NCBI GenBank assembly: GCA_030068075.1
Contig: CM057843.1
Span: 41,361,832 to 41,425,831, forward strand
Length of the DNA: 64,000 nucleotides
Origin: Paguma larvata
Lineage: Eukaryota > Chordata > Mammalia > Carnivora > Viverridae
Direction of reading: 5' to 3'
The notes under the pieces are model-generated. The model ran no database searches. It saw only the letters and a list, made by a program, of their open reading frames with translations, and was not told the DNA's origin. The position numbers were made by a program, and so were the translations under genes. Positions 33,097-44,869 of this stretch are shown here, one piece after another. The stretch's first letter is position 1. Every line of letters begins with the position of its first letter.

Positions 33097-36000
33097 GTAT
33101 GGGGTAGAGGAGCACTTTTAGCACCAGGGGCCTGGAGGGTTCTCTCTGGGCGGTTTTGAAGACCGGGGTAGCCTGTCAGCCGCTGGCTGGCGGCGCTAGA
33201 GGAAGGACGGTCTTGCCCGGAGGCAGGGGATAATGGCACCGCGGCAGCGTAGCCTTGGCATTGCGGGGCAGGGGCCCGAGGCTGGCGGGGGGGCCGGCCG
33301 AGGGAGCCCCGGGGGCAGGGACGAGGCTGAGGTGGTGAGAGCCCAACTCTGGGACAGGCTCAGAGCCTCGGAAAGGAGCCGGGCTCAAAGAACCCCCTCC
33401 TGAGAACACAGGAGACAGGTCCCTCGGCTGGCACCTCTGGAGAGGGGACGAGGCAAGGGAGCCTCACATCTGTGAGCACCTGCCGGATGCAGACCGTCTA
33501 CACAGGCTGTGCCCAAACCCTACCCCGGGGATCCACCCGCGAGGCAGCCCCATGAGGTGACCTTCTCAGCTGAAAAGTGAAGAAACGAAATCTCCAGACA
33601 CTAAGTAACCTGGTAGAGAGACGAGCTGAGATTTGACTCCAGTGTGATCCCGTTCCGAGACAGCCCCGGCAGGGGGTCGTGTGGGGGGTGTTGGGGAACA
33701 AGAACCAGAGCAAGCCCCCACCCCGAGCGGCGGGGAAAGGGACACGCCCCCTGCCCTCGCTCCGCCCAGCGCGCTGGCACTTGAAGGAAGGTGAGTTGTA
33801 GGCACAGTCTTAGCCTCTAACCTGGGTAGCAGCTGGGGCCGGGCCCCGGAGGGGAGTGGACACAGGTACCACCAGCTTCTGTCCCCAGACTGGGCCATGC
33901 CTCATTCCTAGGGAGGGAGCCTGACCCCAGTGACAAGGCAATGGCCGCATTGGAGGACACATCTGGGTTCCCGGTCAGGTCTGTGCAGAGAAGCCCCGGG
34001 CCGGGGAGGGGGGAGGTGGGGGGTGGGGGGGGCGGTGGTGACAGCTGGCTCCGCAGCTGGCAGGAATGGCTGGGGGCGGGGGCCGGAATGACACTTCAGA
34101 GGGAGGCCTCACTGCCCTGCGGTCACCGTGCAGGCGGGCGAGGAGTCCACTGCCCGGGCCCCCGCAACCCGCCCCTCCCTGCCCCACAAGCATGAAGGCA
34201 GGGGGGCCCCACAGGCCTGGGGCCTCCAGTCTCCACAAGAGGAGGGCGGGAGCGCACCCCCCTGCCGCACCCCCCCACCCCCCGGGCAAGGTCGATTAAG
34301 CTCGAGTGACTGCTTCATGGGCTCTGTGCGTCCCAAGTACAAAACACCACTTCCCAGGGCTCCCATGAGAGGCCCCAGGCCCAGAGGGAGCCGGGAGCGC
34401 CAAACAAAATCACCCTCTGCAGAGGAAGTGCCTGACCTAGGGGCGCTATTCTTGGAAAGTCCAAAACACCTCCTTCCCCGGAGCAAACAGGCCACCCCCA
34501 CGCGCTACCCCTGCAGCCCGAGGGAGCGAGCAGTGGTGAGGATGCCCAGCCCAGAAGCCAGGAGGTCAGCCGCGGGAGGAAGGCAAACCCCACTCTCCCC
34601 CCCCTGCCGTGCTCGTTCTCCAGGGCCTGGAGAGTGGAGGCCTTCTCCCCTTCTCTCTGGTCTTGGTCTCTGGGCTATTTTCCCTCCTGGGGAACCGTCC
34701 CCCATGAGACCCTCGGGTGGTGGACAGGTGCTCAGGTGAGGACCAGCTGTTTAAAAAGCTCCCACCTGTCTAAGCCCACAATAGAAGAGTTGATCGAGGT
34801 GCCTTCGGTCAGGCCACAGAGCCCAATCCCCCCAACCCAGCCACGAGCCTGTGTCGCCGTCGGGGATCCATCCGAGTGGCACGAAACAAGAGATGTCCCC
34901 AGCAGAGCGCTTGGTACACAGCAGGTGCTTAATACCTGCTTGTGGCAGCCGAACCTGCGGGTTTTCAGTCGGAGCTCTGTCCCCTCGGGCAGGAAGTAAC
35001 TTCGGTAAGAGGCAGCCCTTGGCCCCCACCCCGAGCCTGGCCCCCCACTTGGGCGCCCAGGCACACAGCTTCTGCCCTTGTAGGAACCCAGGGGTGCCAG
35101 GCCCCAGGGAAGTGGAGTGAGGAGACCTAGCTCTGCCTTTCCGGGCCTCCGCATCCTTGGTGATGATGAGAGGGTTGGGCAAGCTGCCTTTGGCTCTTTT
35201 CAAGTCTAATGACTTCTCCTCCCCACCTCCCCTTCCATCCCTCTCCTTGGCAGCAGCTGCTCTGATTTATGCTGTCCAATTAACCCCTACTCCTTTCTCC
35301 ATCCCCTTCACCATCTCTCCCAAGTGGCTGGAAAAAGAATTTAGGCAAAGCCGAGACCACGTAAAGGGTGTGGCTAGCACCTACTCTGCCTAGACCAGGC
35401 ACTCTCTGGCACAAGATGTGACTGACATCTGGAGAAAAGGGTCCCCCCCCCCCGGAGAAGGAGAAGAATACCATGGTAGCAACAGCCAACACTTCCAGCT
35501 CTTACTATGCGCTCATAGGGTCCCCTGCATTATGTGTGCAACTAACTCCTTAGGACAACCCATTTTTCAGATAAGAAGCACAGAGAGGTTAAGTGGCTTG
35601 CCCAAGATCACACAGAGACTGAGCTGGTATTCGAGCTCAACAGACACTTGGCTCCAAAGTTTTAGGGAGAAAGAAAGGGTGGGCCAGGGTTCTTTCCACC
35701 AGCTGCCACACCCCCCCCCCCACCTCCGGTACCTGGGCGCTTCCCGGAATAGATGCCCAGAGGCAAAAGCATCTGGAGAGTGGCAGGTTTGGAAATGGTC
35801 TGGATGGGGCGGGGGGGGGGGGGGCTAGGGGGGGCTGGGGGGTGGCGGCGCCGAGGGAGCCTGGCTGGCCTCACAAGCCGTCTCTCTGCAGACGTGTCCG
35901 AGTACAGCTGCCGCGAGCTGCACTTCACCCGCTACGTGACGGACGGGCCCTGCCGCAGCGCCAAGCCGGTCACCGAGCTGGTGTGCTCCGGCCAGTGCGG

Positions 36001-36313
36001 CCCGGCGCGCCTGCTGCCCAACGCCATCGGCCGCGGCAAGTGGTGGCGCCCGAGCGGACCCGACTTCCGCTGCATCCCCGACCGCTACCGCGCGCAGCGG
36101 GTGCAGCTGCTGTGCCCCGGGGGCGCGGCGCCGCGCGCGCGCAAGGTGCGCCTGGTGGCCTCGTGCAAGTGCAAGCGCCTCACCCGCTTCCACAATCAGT
36201 CCGAGCTCAAGGACTTCGGGCCCGAGGCCGCGCGGCCGCAGAAGGGCCGAAAGCCGCGCCCCCGCGCCCGGGGCGCCAAAGCCAACCAGGCCGAGCTGGA
36301 GAACGCCTATTAG
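32880..36313 (+). CDS. SOST: SOST (sclerostin), two exons
   Basis: The exons 32880-33096 and 35892-36313 join to 639 bases and 212 aa. Residues 1-23 form a signal peptide ending AVEG before QGWQAFK. A cystine-knot domain follows with eight Cys at 79, 93, 104, 108, 133, 147, 164 and 166. The LRP-binding loop PNAIG is at 115-119, and the basic heparin-binding tail ends [10 protein letters not shown]-glycosylation sequons are NKT at 52 and NQS at 174. Sclerostin is secreted by osteocytes, binds LRP5/6 and blocks Wnt signalling, so limiting bone formation (known). It is one residue shorter than the human protein because a single Asn replaces a doubled one before KT. Other apparent differences are GGAAP for GGEAP, FGPEA for FGTEA and RARGA for RARSA. 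Confidence 0.98.
33510..33655 (-). repeat. MIR in SOST intron
   Basis: GCAGCCCCATGAGGTGACCT and GAGCTGAGATTTGACTCCAG are antisense MIR. Confidence 0.6.
35490..35662 (-). repeat. MIR in SOST intron
   Basis: AGAGGTTAAGTGGCTTGCCC and AAGATCACACAGAGACTGAG are a clear antisense MIR core. Confidence 0.75.
35892..36313 (+). CDS. SOST: SOST coding exon 2 (cystine knot)
   Basis: The acceptor is ctctctgcag. The exon encodes [19 protein letters not shown] through ELENAY, then TAG at 36311-36313. It is extremely GC-rich, so long open frames also occur in the other readings. Confidence 0.98.
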
Positions 36314-37922
36314 AAGCCGCCCGCCGCGCCGCGCCTCCCCAGCCCGCGCCCCGGCTCCGGGCGCCCGGGTTTCTGCCCTCTGCGCGCGGTTCGATTGTTT
36401 GTATCTCATTGTAAATGCCTGCAACCCAGGGCAGGGGGCTGAGACCTTCCGGGCTTCGGCAGGAGGTAGCCAGGCCCTGCGGATCCCGGGTGCCAGCAGA
36501 GCGCCCCACGCCCCTTCCGTCTCCGAGGGGGTCCCGCAGGGCAGGGGAGGGCGCTGAGAGTCACAGACACTGAGCCACGCAGCCCCGCCTACAGGGGCCG
36601 CCCACCTTTGTTGGTCCCACTTCCGAGGAGGCAGAAAAGCAAACATTTCGCCGCCGCCCAGGGCTTCTAAGGGAGCAGTGGGGAATGAGAAGAGTCGGGG
36701 ACTGGTTGAGAAAGTGCAGTAAGACTCCTCCTCCACTTCTCTGCCCCTCAAAAAGCCTTTAGTGCCTCGTCGTGCCAAGAACACAGGACTGGGGTCTGTA
36801 GATACGGTTTCTAGTCCCGACTCCGCCGCTAACGTGCCAGATGACCTTGGACCACACTTTTTTCTTTCTGTCCTCGATTTCCTGTTCGGAAAATGGAGGT
36901 GGGGGTGGGATTTGTATCTCCAGGAATGACCGGCAGGTGATTCCAAGGCCTTGGGTGGCTTTGAATGGGCAAAGGAGGGAGACAGCGGTTGGATGGAATC
37001 ACTGTCATGGTCACATCCAGAATTCAGAGTCCTAAAGCTCTGATCTGACAGCCGAAGGTGAAAAACGAGTGTGCAGTGGGGATGGGGTGGGGGGAGTCCC
37101 TTTTAAGGCTGACAAACTTCTGGAAGAAGCTGTGTTCTCTCCCGGCCTGTCCTCCCCTCCCCAGATGTTGGCCTGTCTCCACCCCTCCATCCCAAAGAAT
37201 GCGGAAACAATACCATTGATTGGGGGTAGAGAAGGAGAAGGTCCCAAGGTGGGGAGGGGGGTGGGGACAGATATCACCCTCCTACTCAGAAAGAACAGCA
37301 CCCCCCACCATGGCCTTATTTTAGAGTCGCCTTCTGCAGAGAAGCTTAAGGTCCCAGGACACCAGGCTTACAGGCCCAAGGGAACAGCCGCCACCCATTC
37401 AAAGACCAGCAGATCCTTATGGAAGCACCTCCTGCTGCCCACCACTCACAGACACGACTCTGTCTGGAACCTAGCTACTTAGTGCTGTTACCTGCGATGG
37501 CGTGTCTTACACTGAAATAATATTACTTGGGGAAAAAAATTCCAAGTGCTGTGTGTATGCCGAGAAACCGCAAAGCCCCGTAGCTGCCATCCAAAACTCT
37601 TTTTGAAAGTCATTTTCAGACACTTCCTACTTTCTGTGTAGTGTTTAATGTTAAAAAAAAAAAAAAAAAAAAAGCCAGGAGCACAGGCCGCGCGAAGTCC
37701 TGCCGGGCCGGTCTTGTTCACAATCCCTCCACGCGGGGTGTGTCCACAAGAATGAAAGCCGTGGTTTTTTAAAAGAGTTAAGTTACATATTTATTTTCTC
37801 ACTTAAGTTATTTATGCCGAAAGTTTTTCTTGTAGAGAAAAGACGACGTTAATATTGCTTTATGAAATACTAGTCTGTTCTTTCCAGAGGCGTTGTTAAT
37901 AAAGATAATGAACCCTTCCCGA
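36314..37922 (+). other. SOST: SOST 3' UTR and poly-A signal
   Basis: About 1.6 kb of 3' UTR ends after AATAAA at 37898-37903, in a TTGTTAATAAAGATAATGAA context that I recognise from the human transcript. It holds a MIR-derived piece (36780-36925), a 20-base A run near 37653 and AU-rich ATTTA motifs at 37780-37815 that could affect mRNA stability. Confidence 0.8.
36780..36925 (+). repeat. MIR within the SOST 3' UTR
   Basis: CTAGTCCCGACTCCGCCGCT, TGACCTTGGACCACACTTTT and TTCGGAAAATGGAGG follow the sense MIR order, so part of the UTR derives from a MIR. Confidence 0.6.
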
Positions 37923-38099
37923 GAGGATGTGGTCTCGTGTGGTCCACCCCCCCCCACAGCCGGGCCTGTCGAAGTTAACATCCTTCTCTTGGGCGCTGGG
38001 ACTTCGACCTCGGAGGCACCTTTGACTGTGCCGTGGTGGCCCTTGGGGCAATTATGTCCTCCCTTTGAAAAGTCGTGTTCGTCCCTTCCTTTCCAAACC

Positions 38100-38600
38100 T
38101 AAACCTCATTCCTTCCCCGCGGCCACTGTAATAACTTTGGCCTGGCCTCCCTTAAGCAGCCCGCCCTCCACACTGTCATCCAGAAGCACTGTTCTCGTCC
38201 TGCCTCACCCCTGCTCAAAATCCTTCTGGAGCTCCTCCTTGCCCAGGATCAAGTTCAGACTTCTCAGCCTGACGAGTGAAGCCTTCCCCTGCTGGGTTCC
38301 CATCCCCCACTGTACCAAACTTCCTTCCTGACTCCAAGTGGCCCCCTCGCTCTACTCGCCCCTGTCTCTTTAGTTGACCCCCACCCCTGCGGACCACTCC
38401 CAACGACGCCCTCTCTTACTTCAGGGTTCATTCATGCTCCTTGTCACCTCCAAGCCTGCCCCTTCCAGAGATCCCGCGAGCCCCGCTGAGCTCTCCTCAG
38501 GTGCCCCAGGCCTTTTGTCCCTGCCGCCACTTTGCCCCCTGATTCTGTCTTCCGTTTGATATTCCTTCGTGGATCGTGTGTCTCACCTGGTCAAGCCCTG
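38100..38600 (+). repeat. L2 3' region
   Basis: CAAAATCCTTCTGGAGCTCC and CAGGATCAAGTTCAGACTTC are typical sense L2 text. It starts shortly after the SOST poly-A site. Confidence 0.6.
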
Positions 38601-39896
38601 CCGAGTCCTGGGACAGACGCAAAGCCAAGTGCGACTCAGTTCCGGCTCACTGGGGGCTCATTCACGCGTTTTCCCACACCTGAACTTCATGCCTCCCTGG
38701 TAAAAATGAACGATCTTCCCAAGCAGGGCCGGTGTCTTGCCCTTCCCTCGGTGTGGCCTCACCAAGGCACCTCGCGGTGCTGGGTGCTGGCTGACGCTCG
38801 AGACCTACCCTCCGATAGCCACAAGGAAGGATGACTCCAAGCTCTGAATCCAGTCCAGCCCCTCTCAGGGTAACCCCACCCCAAAGCCTTCCCGGCCCCG
38901 ATGACTTTTCGCTTTAACTCCCAATGAACCCTCCTAAACTCCTTATCAGCAGCAGCCAGTTTTTGATAGTCGTCAGTGGCATCTGTCTCCAGGCCCGGAG
39001 GGGGGCCCTGGCGAGAGCCCGCAGGGAACCCATGCACCGTGAGAAGGTCTCAGAGCTGGGGGAGGAGAGCCGGCAGGGACCGGACACGCAGTCCAGCCCC
39101 AGAGCACCGCGCGCGCTGCAGCGGATGGGGACACAGGCTCTGGAGCCAGGCTCTTGTTTGGATCGAAGGAAAGTGGGGCCCCAAGGGGTTAAATGTTTGC
39201 CCACGGCCAGATGTTGGGCTCGGTTCTTTCCCTGACACTCACTCAAGCCGCCTGGGGGCCCGGCAGGCACGTGGGCAAGTAACCGGGTCACACCGTCTGT
39301 ACAAAGTGTCACGGGACCACGCACAGGAGTCCTCACTTTGCGGGAGGGATGCGGAGAAAAGCTCGGGGAAGCTTTCGCAGAGGTGGGCGTTGCTTAGAAG
39401 TCTGCCCGGCGGACAGGGCGGCCCAGGCGTGGGCCCAGGCCCAAACAAGGGTGCCAAGGCCGAAGGTGCGTGGCCATTCGTGGGGGCACGAGACTCGATC
39501 CGCCACCTTCCTCACCAGGCACCGAGTCCTCACCGCGTGCCAGGCAGCATGGGGGAGCGGGGAATACCAAGCCACGGCCAACCCCAGGTACACCTAGGGT
39601 CCGCTTTCTGGGACCCCAGGACCAGGAGGGATCAGCCCAGGCTCTAATCCCATTACCACGAGGGGAAAAAAAACCCAAAGCCTAAATTGTAGGTCAGGCG
39701 AGGGGTTATTTATGGAAAGTTATATTCTACCTACATGGGGTCTATGAGCCTGGCGCCGATCAGAAACGGAACAGACAACAGACCCAGCTGGGGGGAGGGG
39801 GGCGGTGGCTGCCGGGGGGAGTGCATGTTCCGGCGGTGCAGCCAGACGTGGGGTTTGTATTAATAGTCTTCAGAGTCAGACAGAGGGGCAGAGAGA

Positions 39897-39898
<2 letters not shown>

Positions 39899-39942
<44 letters not shown>

Positions 39943-39960
39943 GCGCACACACACACACAA
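39899..39960. repeat. (CT)n(CA)n compound microsatellite
   Basis: About 16 CT units run into CA units with CGCG interruptions. Likely polymorphic. Confidence 0.95.
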
Positions 39961-40329
39961 TCCATCAGGCTCAGCCTATACTCCAAGTACCCATCAGGCC
40001 ACCTTTGCACAAGGAGGTAAAGCAAAAGAAACTCGAAGAAGCCCCAGGAATCCAGACTTCCCCATTTTCCTGGAAGCGGGCGGGACCTGGGCGGCTGGAG
40101 TCACTGCAGTTGGAAGTTGCTTCCGCCCGCCCACCTCCCACCTGTTTCCTGACGCAGGGCTGCCCTAGTTCCCGATCATTGGTTCTAGCTCTGGGGGCCT
40201 GTGTAACCTTTCCTGTCGCCCACCCCCTGCCTCGTTTCTAGAGTGCATCCTCTGTCTTCTCCCTTGGCCACTGGCAGACGAAAGCTCAGGCTTCTGGCAG
40301 CTTCGACCGACAGCCGGAAGTTCCTTTCA

Positions 40330-40640
40330 TCCCTAGAGGGACAGGAAGCGGTGGGACTGTCACTCTTCATTAATGGAACCATGCACCCGATTTGCCCAGG
40401 CACCGACACCTGTTGGCAAAGCGAAATTATTAACGGCTCCCACATTTACTCTCAAAAATATCCTGTTCGAGCAATAAATTACACGGCTCTTACAGAGGCA
40501 AGCAAAAGAGATACAGCCCTCCGTGGAATGGCTGGGGCTCCCGTGCCTTTTTTCAAATGCTGGCCCCTCTGGAAAGTCCAGAGTGAAAATGCCACTGAGG
40601 AGAATGTGATCGTTTGCCGCCAGACTGGTAGAGACTCGAG
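40330..40640. promoter_or_regulatory. repeat-free island downstream of SOST, candidate conserved element
   Basis: The sequence is balanced in composition with AT-rich words (CATTAATGGAAC, GCAATAAATTAC, GAAATTATTAACGG). It carries no repeat signature and stands out from its GC-rich surroundings. Conservation was not tested. Confidence 0.3.
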
Positions 40641-41040
40641 GGGGTGTGGTGCTTCCGGGGAGCAAGGGGCAGAGAGGAGAGGCAGTGGGAAGAAAAGGAG
40701 CCGGGGTGGGGGGTGCACACCCGGGTGCGGGGGGGTGATGCCGGCATGGAACCAGCCACATGGCTGGATCTCTCTGTCGAGTTTGTTACACAAGAGGCAG
40801 AAGTGAGGAGCGACAGTGGTGTGGGGGTGGGGCGGGGTCGGACACTGGCTATCGGGGCAGGAGAGAGGAGGCCTCGGGGGGGGCAAGGAGGAAGGGGCTG
40901 AGTCCCTACAATGGCAGCGCAGACTCCTTTGCCAAAGGCGAGGAGCTGGGTCCTGGGTGCTAACGGGTGCCCCGAGTGACCTTCTGCTCTCTGTGACCTG
41001 GCAGGGCCGCTTTGGAGACTGAACCCTACTTTTCTTTCTT

Positions 41041-41266
41041 TTTTTTTTTTTTAAGATTTTTTTTAATGTTTATTTATTTTTGAAGGAGAGAGAGATAGAG
41101 CATGAGAAGAGGAAGAGCAGAGAGAGACAGAGACACAGAATCCAAAGCGGGTTCCAGGCTCTGAGCTCTCAGCGCAGAGCCCAACGTGGGGCTCGAACCC
41201 ACAAACTGTGAGATCATGACCTGAGCCGAAGTCGGATGCTTAACCGACTGAGCCACCCAGGCGCCC
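41041..41266 (-). mobile_element. felid tRNA-Lys SINE
   Basis: Target duplication CTGAACCCTAC(T/C)TTTCTT at 41019 and 41267. Confidence 0.97.
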
Positions 41267-41582
41267 CTGAACCCTACCTTTCTTACAACCTTCCCTCCAG
41301 CCCCACCTCCTGATGTCCCTATAATCTTCTGGCATGCCTGAGCTTGGGGCCTGCCGGCTGAGAAGGCCAGAGCCGGCGGCAGTGGGCAGCTGCAGGTGGG
41401 AGACAGGCACTCCGGAGGGAGCCTGGGCAAGGGACGTGAGGAGAGGAGCCACAAACCCCACCTGCCTGACAACTTCCTGACGGCTGGTCCCGCCAGCAGG
41501 TTTAGAACGGAGGCAGGAGAGATGGGGCAGGAGGGGAAGTCGGGAAAAGGAGAAGGTAGGCGTGGAGAGGAAAGGAGGGGTC

Positions 41583-41990
41583 ATCATTCATTTGTCCCGC
41601 GAATATGGACAGAATGCCAGCTGTGGGCCAGACACCGCCCAGGCTCTGGGCGTGTGGTTGCCATGACAGAGTCTCATGAAGCGTGTGGTCTAGGACGGGG
41701 AAGGGCGATGGGTGTTAGAAAACAAAGAAATGCCCAGCAACGAAAAGTTCTGTAAAAATAATAATAATAATAATAATAAAGTTTGGTAAGCAGAGAGAGA
41801 GGGCCGGGTGGCCAGGTCGGGCCTCTCCGAGGAGGTGGCATCTGAGCTGAGCCCTAAGTGCAGTGAGGGAGTGAGCCACACAGGGACCTGGGGGACGCAC
41901 GTGCCAAGAGAGGGGACAGCAAGAGCAAAGCATGACAGTGCGTAGGGGGGTGGTGAAGGGACACCACTAATTGCCTTGGGTGCCTTTCAG
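41583..41990 (-). repeat. L2 fragment with an internal AAT microsatellite
   Basis: ATGCCAGCTGTGGGCCAGAC and GAGGAGGTGGCATCTGAGCT are antisense L2. An (AAT)n tract at 41758-41780 interrupts it. Confidence 0.6.
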
Positions 41991-42251
41991 GCGTCTCCAT
42001 GCCAAAGCTATTAACCCCTGATCTGGAAACCAGCATAGTAATTATAATTATAGTGAGGAGGTGTGTGTGTGTGTGCGTGTGTGTGTGTGTCTGTAAAAGA
42101 GAGTGAGTCTCTCTTTGTATGTTCTTCTGGCTCTGTATATTAAAGACCACGTGGTGCCCTCCCTCCCCCCGCCCCCCCCCCGCCAAGAAGAATAATTTAC
42201 ATATTATTAATTATGTAACTATGGATGCCTTTGTTCTTCAAAAGCATGCTA

Positions 42252-42459
42252 GGGGCGCCTGGGTGGCTCAGGCAGTTAAGCCTCTGACTCTTGGTCTCGG
42301 CTTCGGTCACGATCTCACAGTTTGTGAGATCGAGCCCTGTGTCGGGCTCTACCCTGAAGGTATGGGTCCGGCTTAGGATTCTCTCTCTGCCCCTCCCCAG
42401 CTGGTGCTGTCTCTCTTTCTCTCTCTCAAAAAATAAAAAAACAAGCTTAAAAAAAAAGG
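42252..42459 (+). mobile_element. older-type carnivore SINE
   Basis: GGGGCGCCTGGGTGGCTCAG head, then CTCTGACTCTTGGTCTCGGC and an A-rich tail. This is a different CAN-SINE subtype from the common felid one. Confidence 0.9.
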
Positions 42460-43394
42460 ATGATAGGTTTGTTTAAGTAGGGCTGTGGGCGTTGGGCAGA
42501 TGTATCCCTTTCAAGACACACCTATGGTATGAAATTTACATGTAATTGCAGAAAAGTCAGTTTTCCTTGCTGGACGCCCACAGAATCCAGGCTCGGATGG
42601 AAGTAAGGGTTAGCTTGGCCCAGGAGGGCACAGACGGAAGTGCATCGATCGTTCTTTTCTGCCGCGGCTCCAGCCCGGACCCATAAATACGTGTAGATGC
42701 ATACACGCGTTCATCCTACTACCACCGGGTCAAAGGATGGAGATCCGGATGGTAAGTAGTTGTCTAACGATGAATTCCTTCTGGAAAGATCCATTCTTGC
42801 TTCTTCGAACTGTTTAAGAACATTCCTGTCAGTGACCACACTCAAGTCACAGCATCCACTGCAAAGCCCTTTCTAGAAGACTGGCTTTCACCCTGCTCTT
42901 CGGTTTTGCACATGCAGTCGCACGGGTACGCATGTGTGCACAGGCGTGCGCGCACGCGCACACACACACACACACCATCTCTACTCTGAGCATACAATGT
43001 CCAACATTCCCAGGTATTCTAAAAGCCTCCTGTTTCTGCTCCTTGGTTAGCAGGCGTCCAAGAACAGCGCTGGCATCCGGGGACTGTGACCCATGCTTCA
43101 CCTCAGATCAGCACGGCGGCCAGGTCTGGACGAGCAGAGCCCCGTGTCTTCCAGGGACACCAGCCAAGAGGCCAGAATTACCTACCAGCTCCGTCCAGAG
43201 GCTAAAAGCAGCCCAAGAAGGTGGGGTGTTTCCTTGTGCATTGCCCTCCGGGGACCCTCGGATCCGCCCCCAGCTCCCTGCCAACCAGGAGGGGCTGTAT
43301 GGAGGCGGTGAGGCCGGCCCGGGCTCCCTTCTCTCAGCCTCTCCCATCTCACCCTCCACAGGACCACCAGATGGATCTCTGGTTTTTCAAAAAC

Positions 43395-44095
43395 CAAAGT
43401 TCAATTTTTTTTAATGCAGGAAATTTACTGTTTTCGCATTTTTTGCTCTGTTATTTCATTTTTACACAAAAACAAATAGAACGTTCTAGATAAATGTCTC
43501 TTGGTATCTCTCCCCTTCCTCATGCCTTTCCTTCACTCTCCAGAAGTGACAGTACATGTTTCTACGCTTTTCTACAAATCTATTATTCGTAATGATATAC
43601 AAACATGTGTGGTTTTATTTTATTTTTTATTTTTTAACATTTATTTATTTTTAGAGACAGAGTGCGAGCGGGGGAGGGGCAGAGAGAGAGAGGGAGACAC
43701 AGAATCCGAAGCAGACTCCAGGCTCCGAGCCGTCAGCACAGAACCCGACGCGGGGCTCGAACTCGCAAACCGTGAGATCATGACCTGAGCCAAAGTCGGC
43801 CGCCCAACCGACTGAGCCACCCAGGTGCCCCTAAACATGTGTGGTTTTAAACTTGACACAGATTGTACCGTACCATACATATTCTGAAACTCACCTTATT
43901 TTGCTCAAAATTATGCTTTTAAGATCTAGCCATGCTGGGTCCTTAACTGTTGAGCCCTATGACATTTTTATAATTACATCACTATGTGTTTATCCATTTT
44001 TCTCCTCCTGGACATCTGTTTTGTTTCCAGTGCTTTCGCTCTCACGAGCAATGCTGCAAAGAAGTTGCCCACATTAGTTTCCTGATGTGACGTAT
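43395..44095 (-). mobile_element. old L1 3' region, antisense, split by a SINE
   Basis: The two halves on either side of the 43618-43832 SINE rejoin across a 17 bp target duplication. The right half reads as antisense L1 (TTTTGTTTCCAGTGCTTTCG ... GAGCAATGCTGCAAAGAAG). Confidence 0.6.
43618..43832 (-). mobile_element. felid tRNA-Lys SINE in an L1
   Basis: Perfect 17 bp duplication AAACATGTGTGGTTTTA at 43601 and 43833. Confidence 0.97.
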
Positions 44096-44129
44096 GGTAG
44101 AGTTTCTTCAAGACAGAAAGGAGTGAGTA

Positions 44130-44640
44130 TTCTAGAACAAAAATCTAATCATATCACTTCGCTGCTGAAGATTCCTCCTCGCGCCCTACTTTCTCAAGGA
44201 CAAACTCTAAACTCCTTAGCTCGCGAAGGTAGGATCCGGTTCCTGCCTACCTGTCCAGTCACACCGTCCACCACTGGCCTCCTTAGCACTTTATTCCCTG
44301 CAATATTGTATTTCTTTTCATTTCCAAAGAGTCCCGGTCGTTTCAAAGCCTCTTTCACACACGCTGTTCACTCCACCTAGGACACTCTCGTTCCCCTTTG
44401 CTGGTCTAGAAAGTTGTCTTCATCTTCCAGTTGACTCAGATGCTGCCTCCTCCGTGGGGGCAGACCACCGTGCCGGGGACGGACCGCATCCCAGGGACGG
44501 CCACGCGGGCTGAACTCGGCTGCCTCCCCTCCGGGATGGGTCTCTTGAGGGCAGGGCCCGGCTTTTGCACACTTGTAGCCCCCGTGCCTTTGCCCAGGCT
44601 GGGCCAGTCGGTCCTCAGTAAATATTTGTTGAATGGATGG
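44130..44640 (+). repeat. L2 3' end
   Basis: CACTTCGCTGCTGAAGATTC through CAGTAAATATTTGTTGAATG is the sense L2 3' end. Confidence 0.65.
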
Positions 44641-44869
44641 GTGTTTGGTCGGAGGAGTGTAGTTTGAGCCGCAGCAGGGGTGAAAAGTCTAGCTTCCTTC
44701 CAGCTCAGCAGCAAGAGAGAGCTCTGGGACTCTTGCAAGAAGCTTCCTTCGTTCCTGTCCCTCGGAGCTTCGCAACATGGCCGCAGGGAGCAGGGCCCCT
44801 CCCAAGAAACCAAGTCCATGGCCCTTGACCTAGGATGTCACCGGGTGCCCAAATTACAGATACCTCCAG

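Larger units (their letters stand above)
33097..35891 (+). other. SOST: SOST intron
   Basis: This single 2.8 kb intron has a GT donor and AG acceptor. It contains two old MIR copies and no felid SINE. The rest is GC-rich unique sequence with short C and G runs; no RNA gene was seen. Confidence 0.9.

Noticed and set aside
35842..36414. 190-codon alternative frame over SOST exon 2
   Set aside because: Overlaps the true, strongly recognisable cystine-knot frame. It is a product of GC-rich composition.
35825..36946. 373-codon open frame antisense to SOST exon 2
   Set aside because: Very GC-rich coding DNA leaves few stop codons on the opposite strand. It has Ala/Arg/Gly-rich low-complexity content, no family resemblance and no promoter evidence.
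40243..40806. 187-codon open frame downstream of SOST
   Set aside because: No recognisable domain, splice context or promoter. Treated as non-coding unique sequence that may be regulatory.
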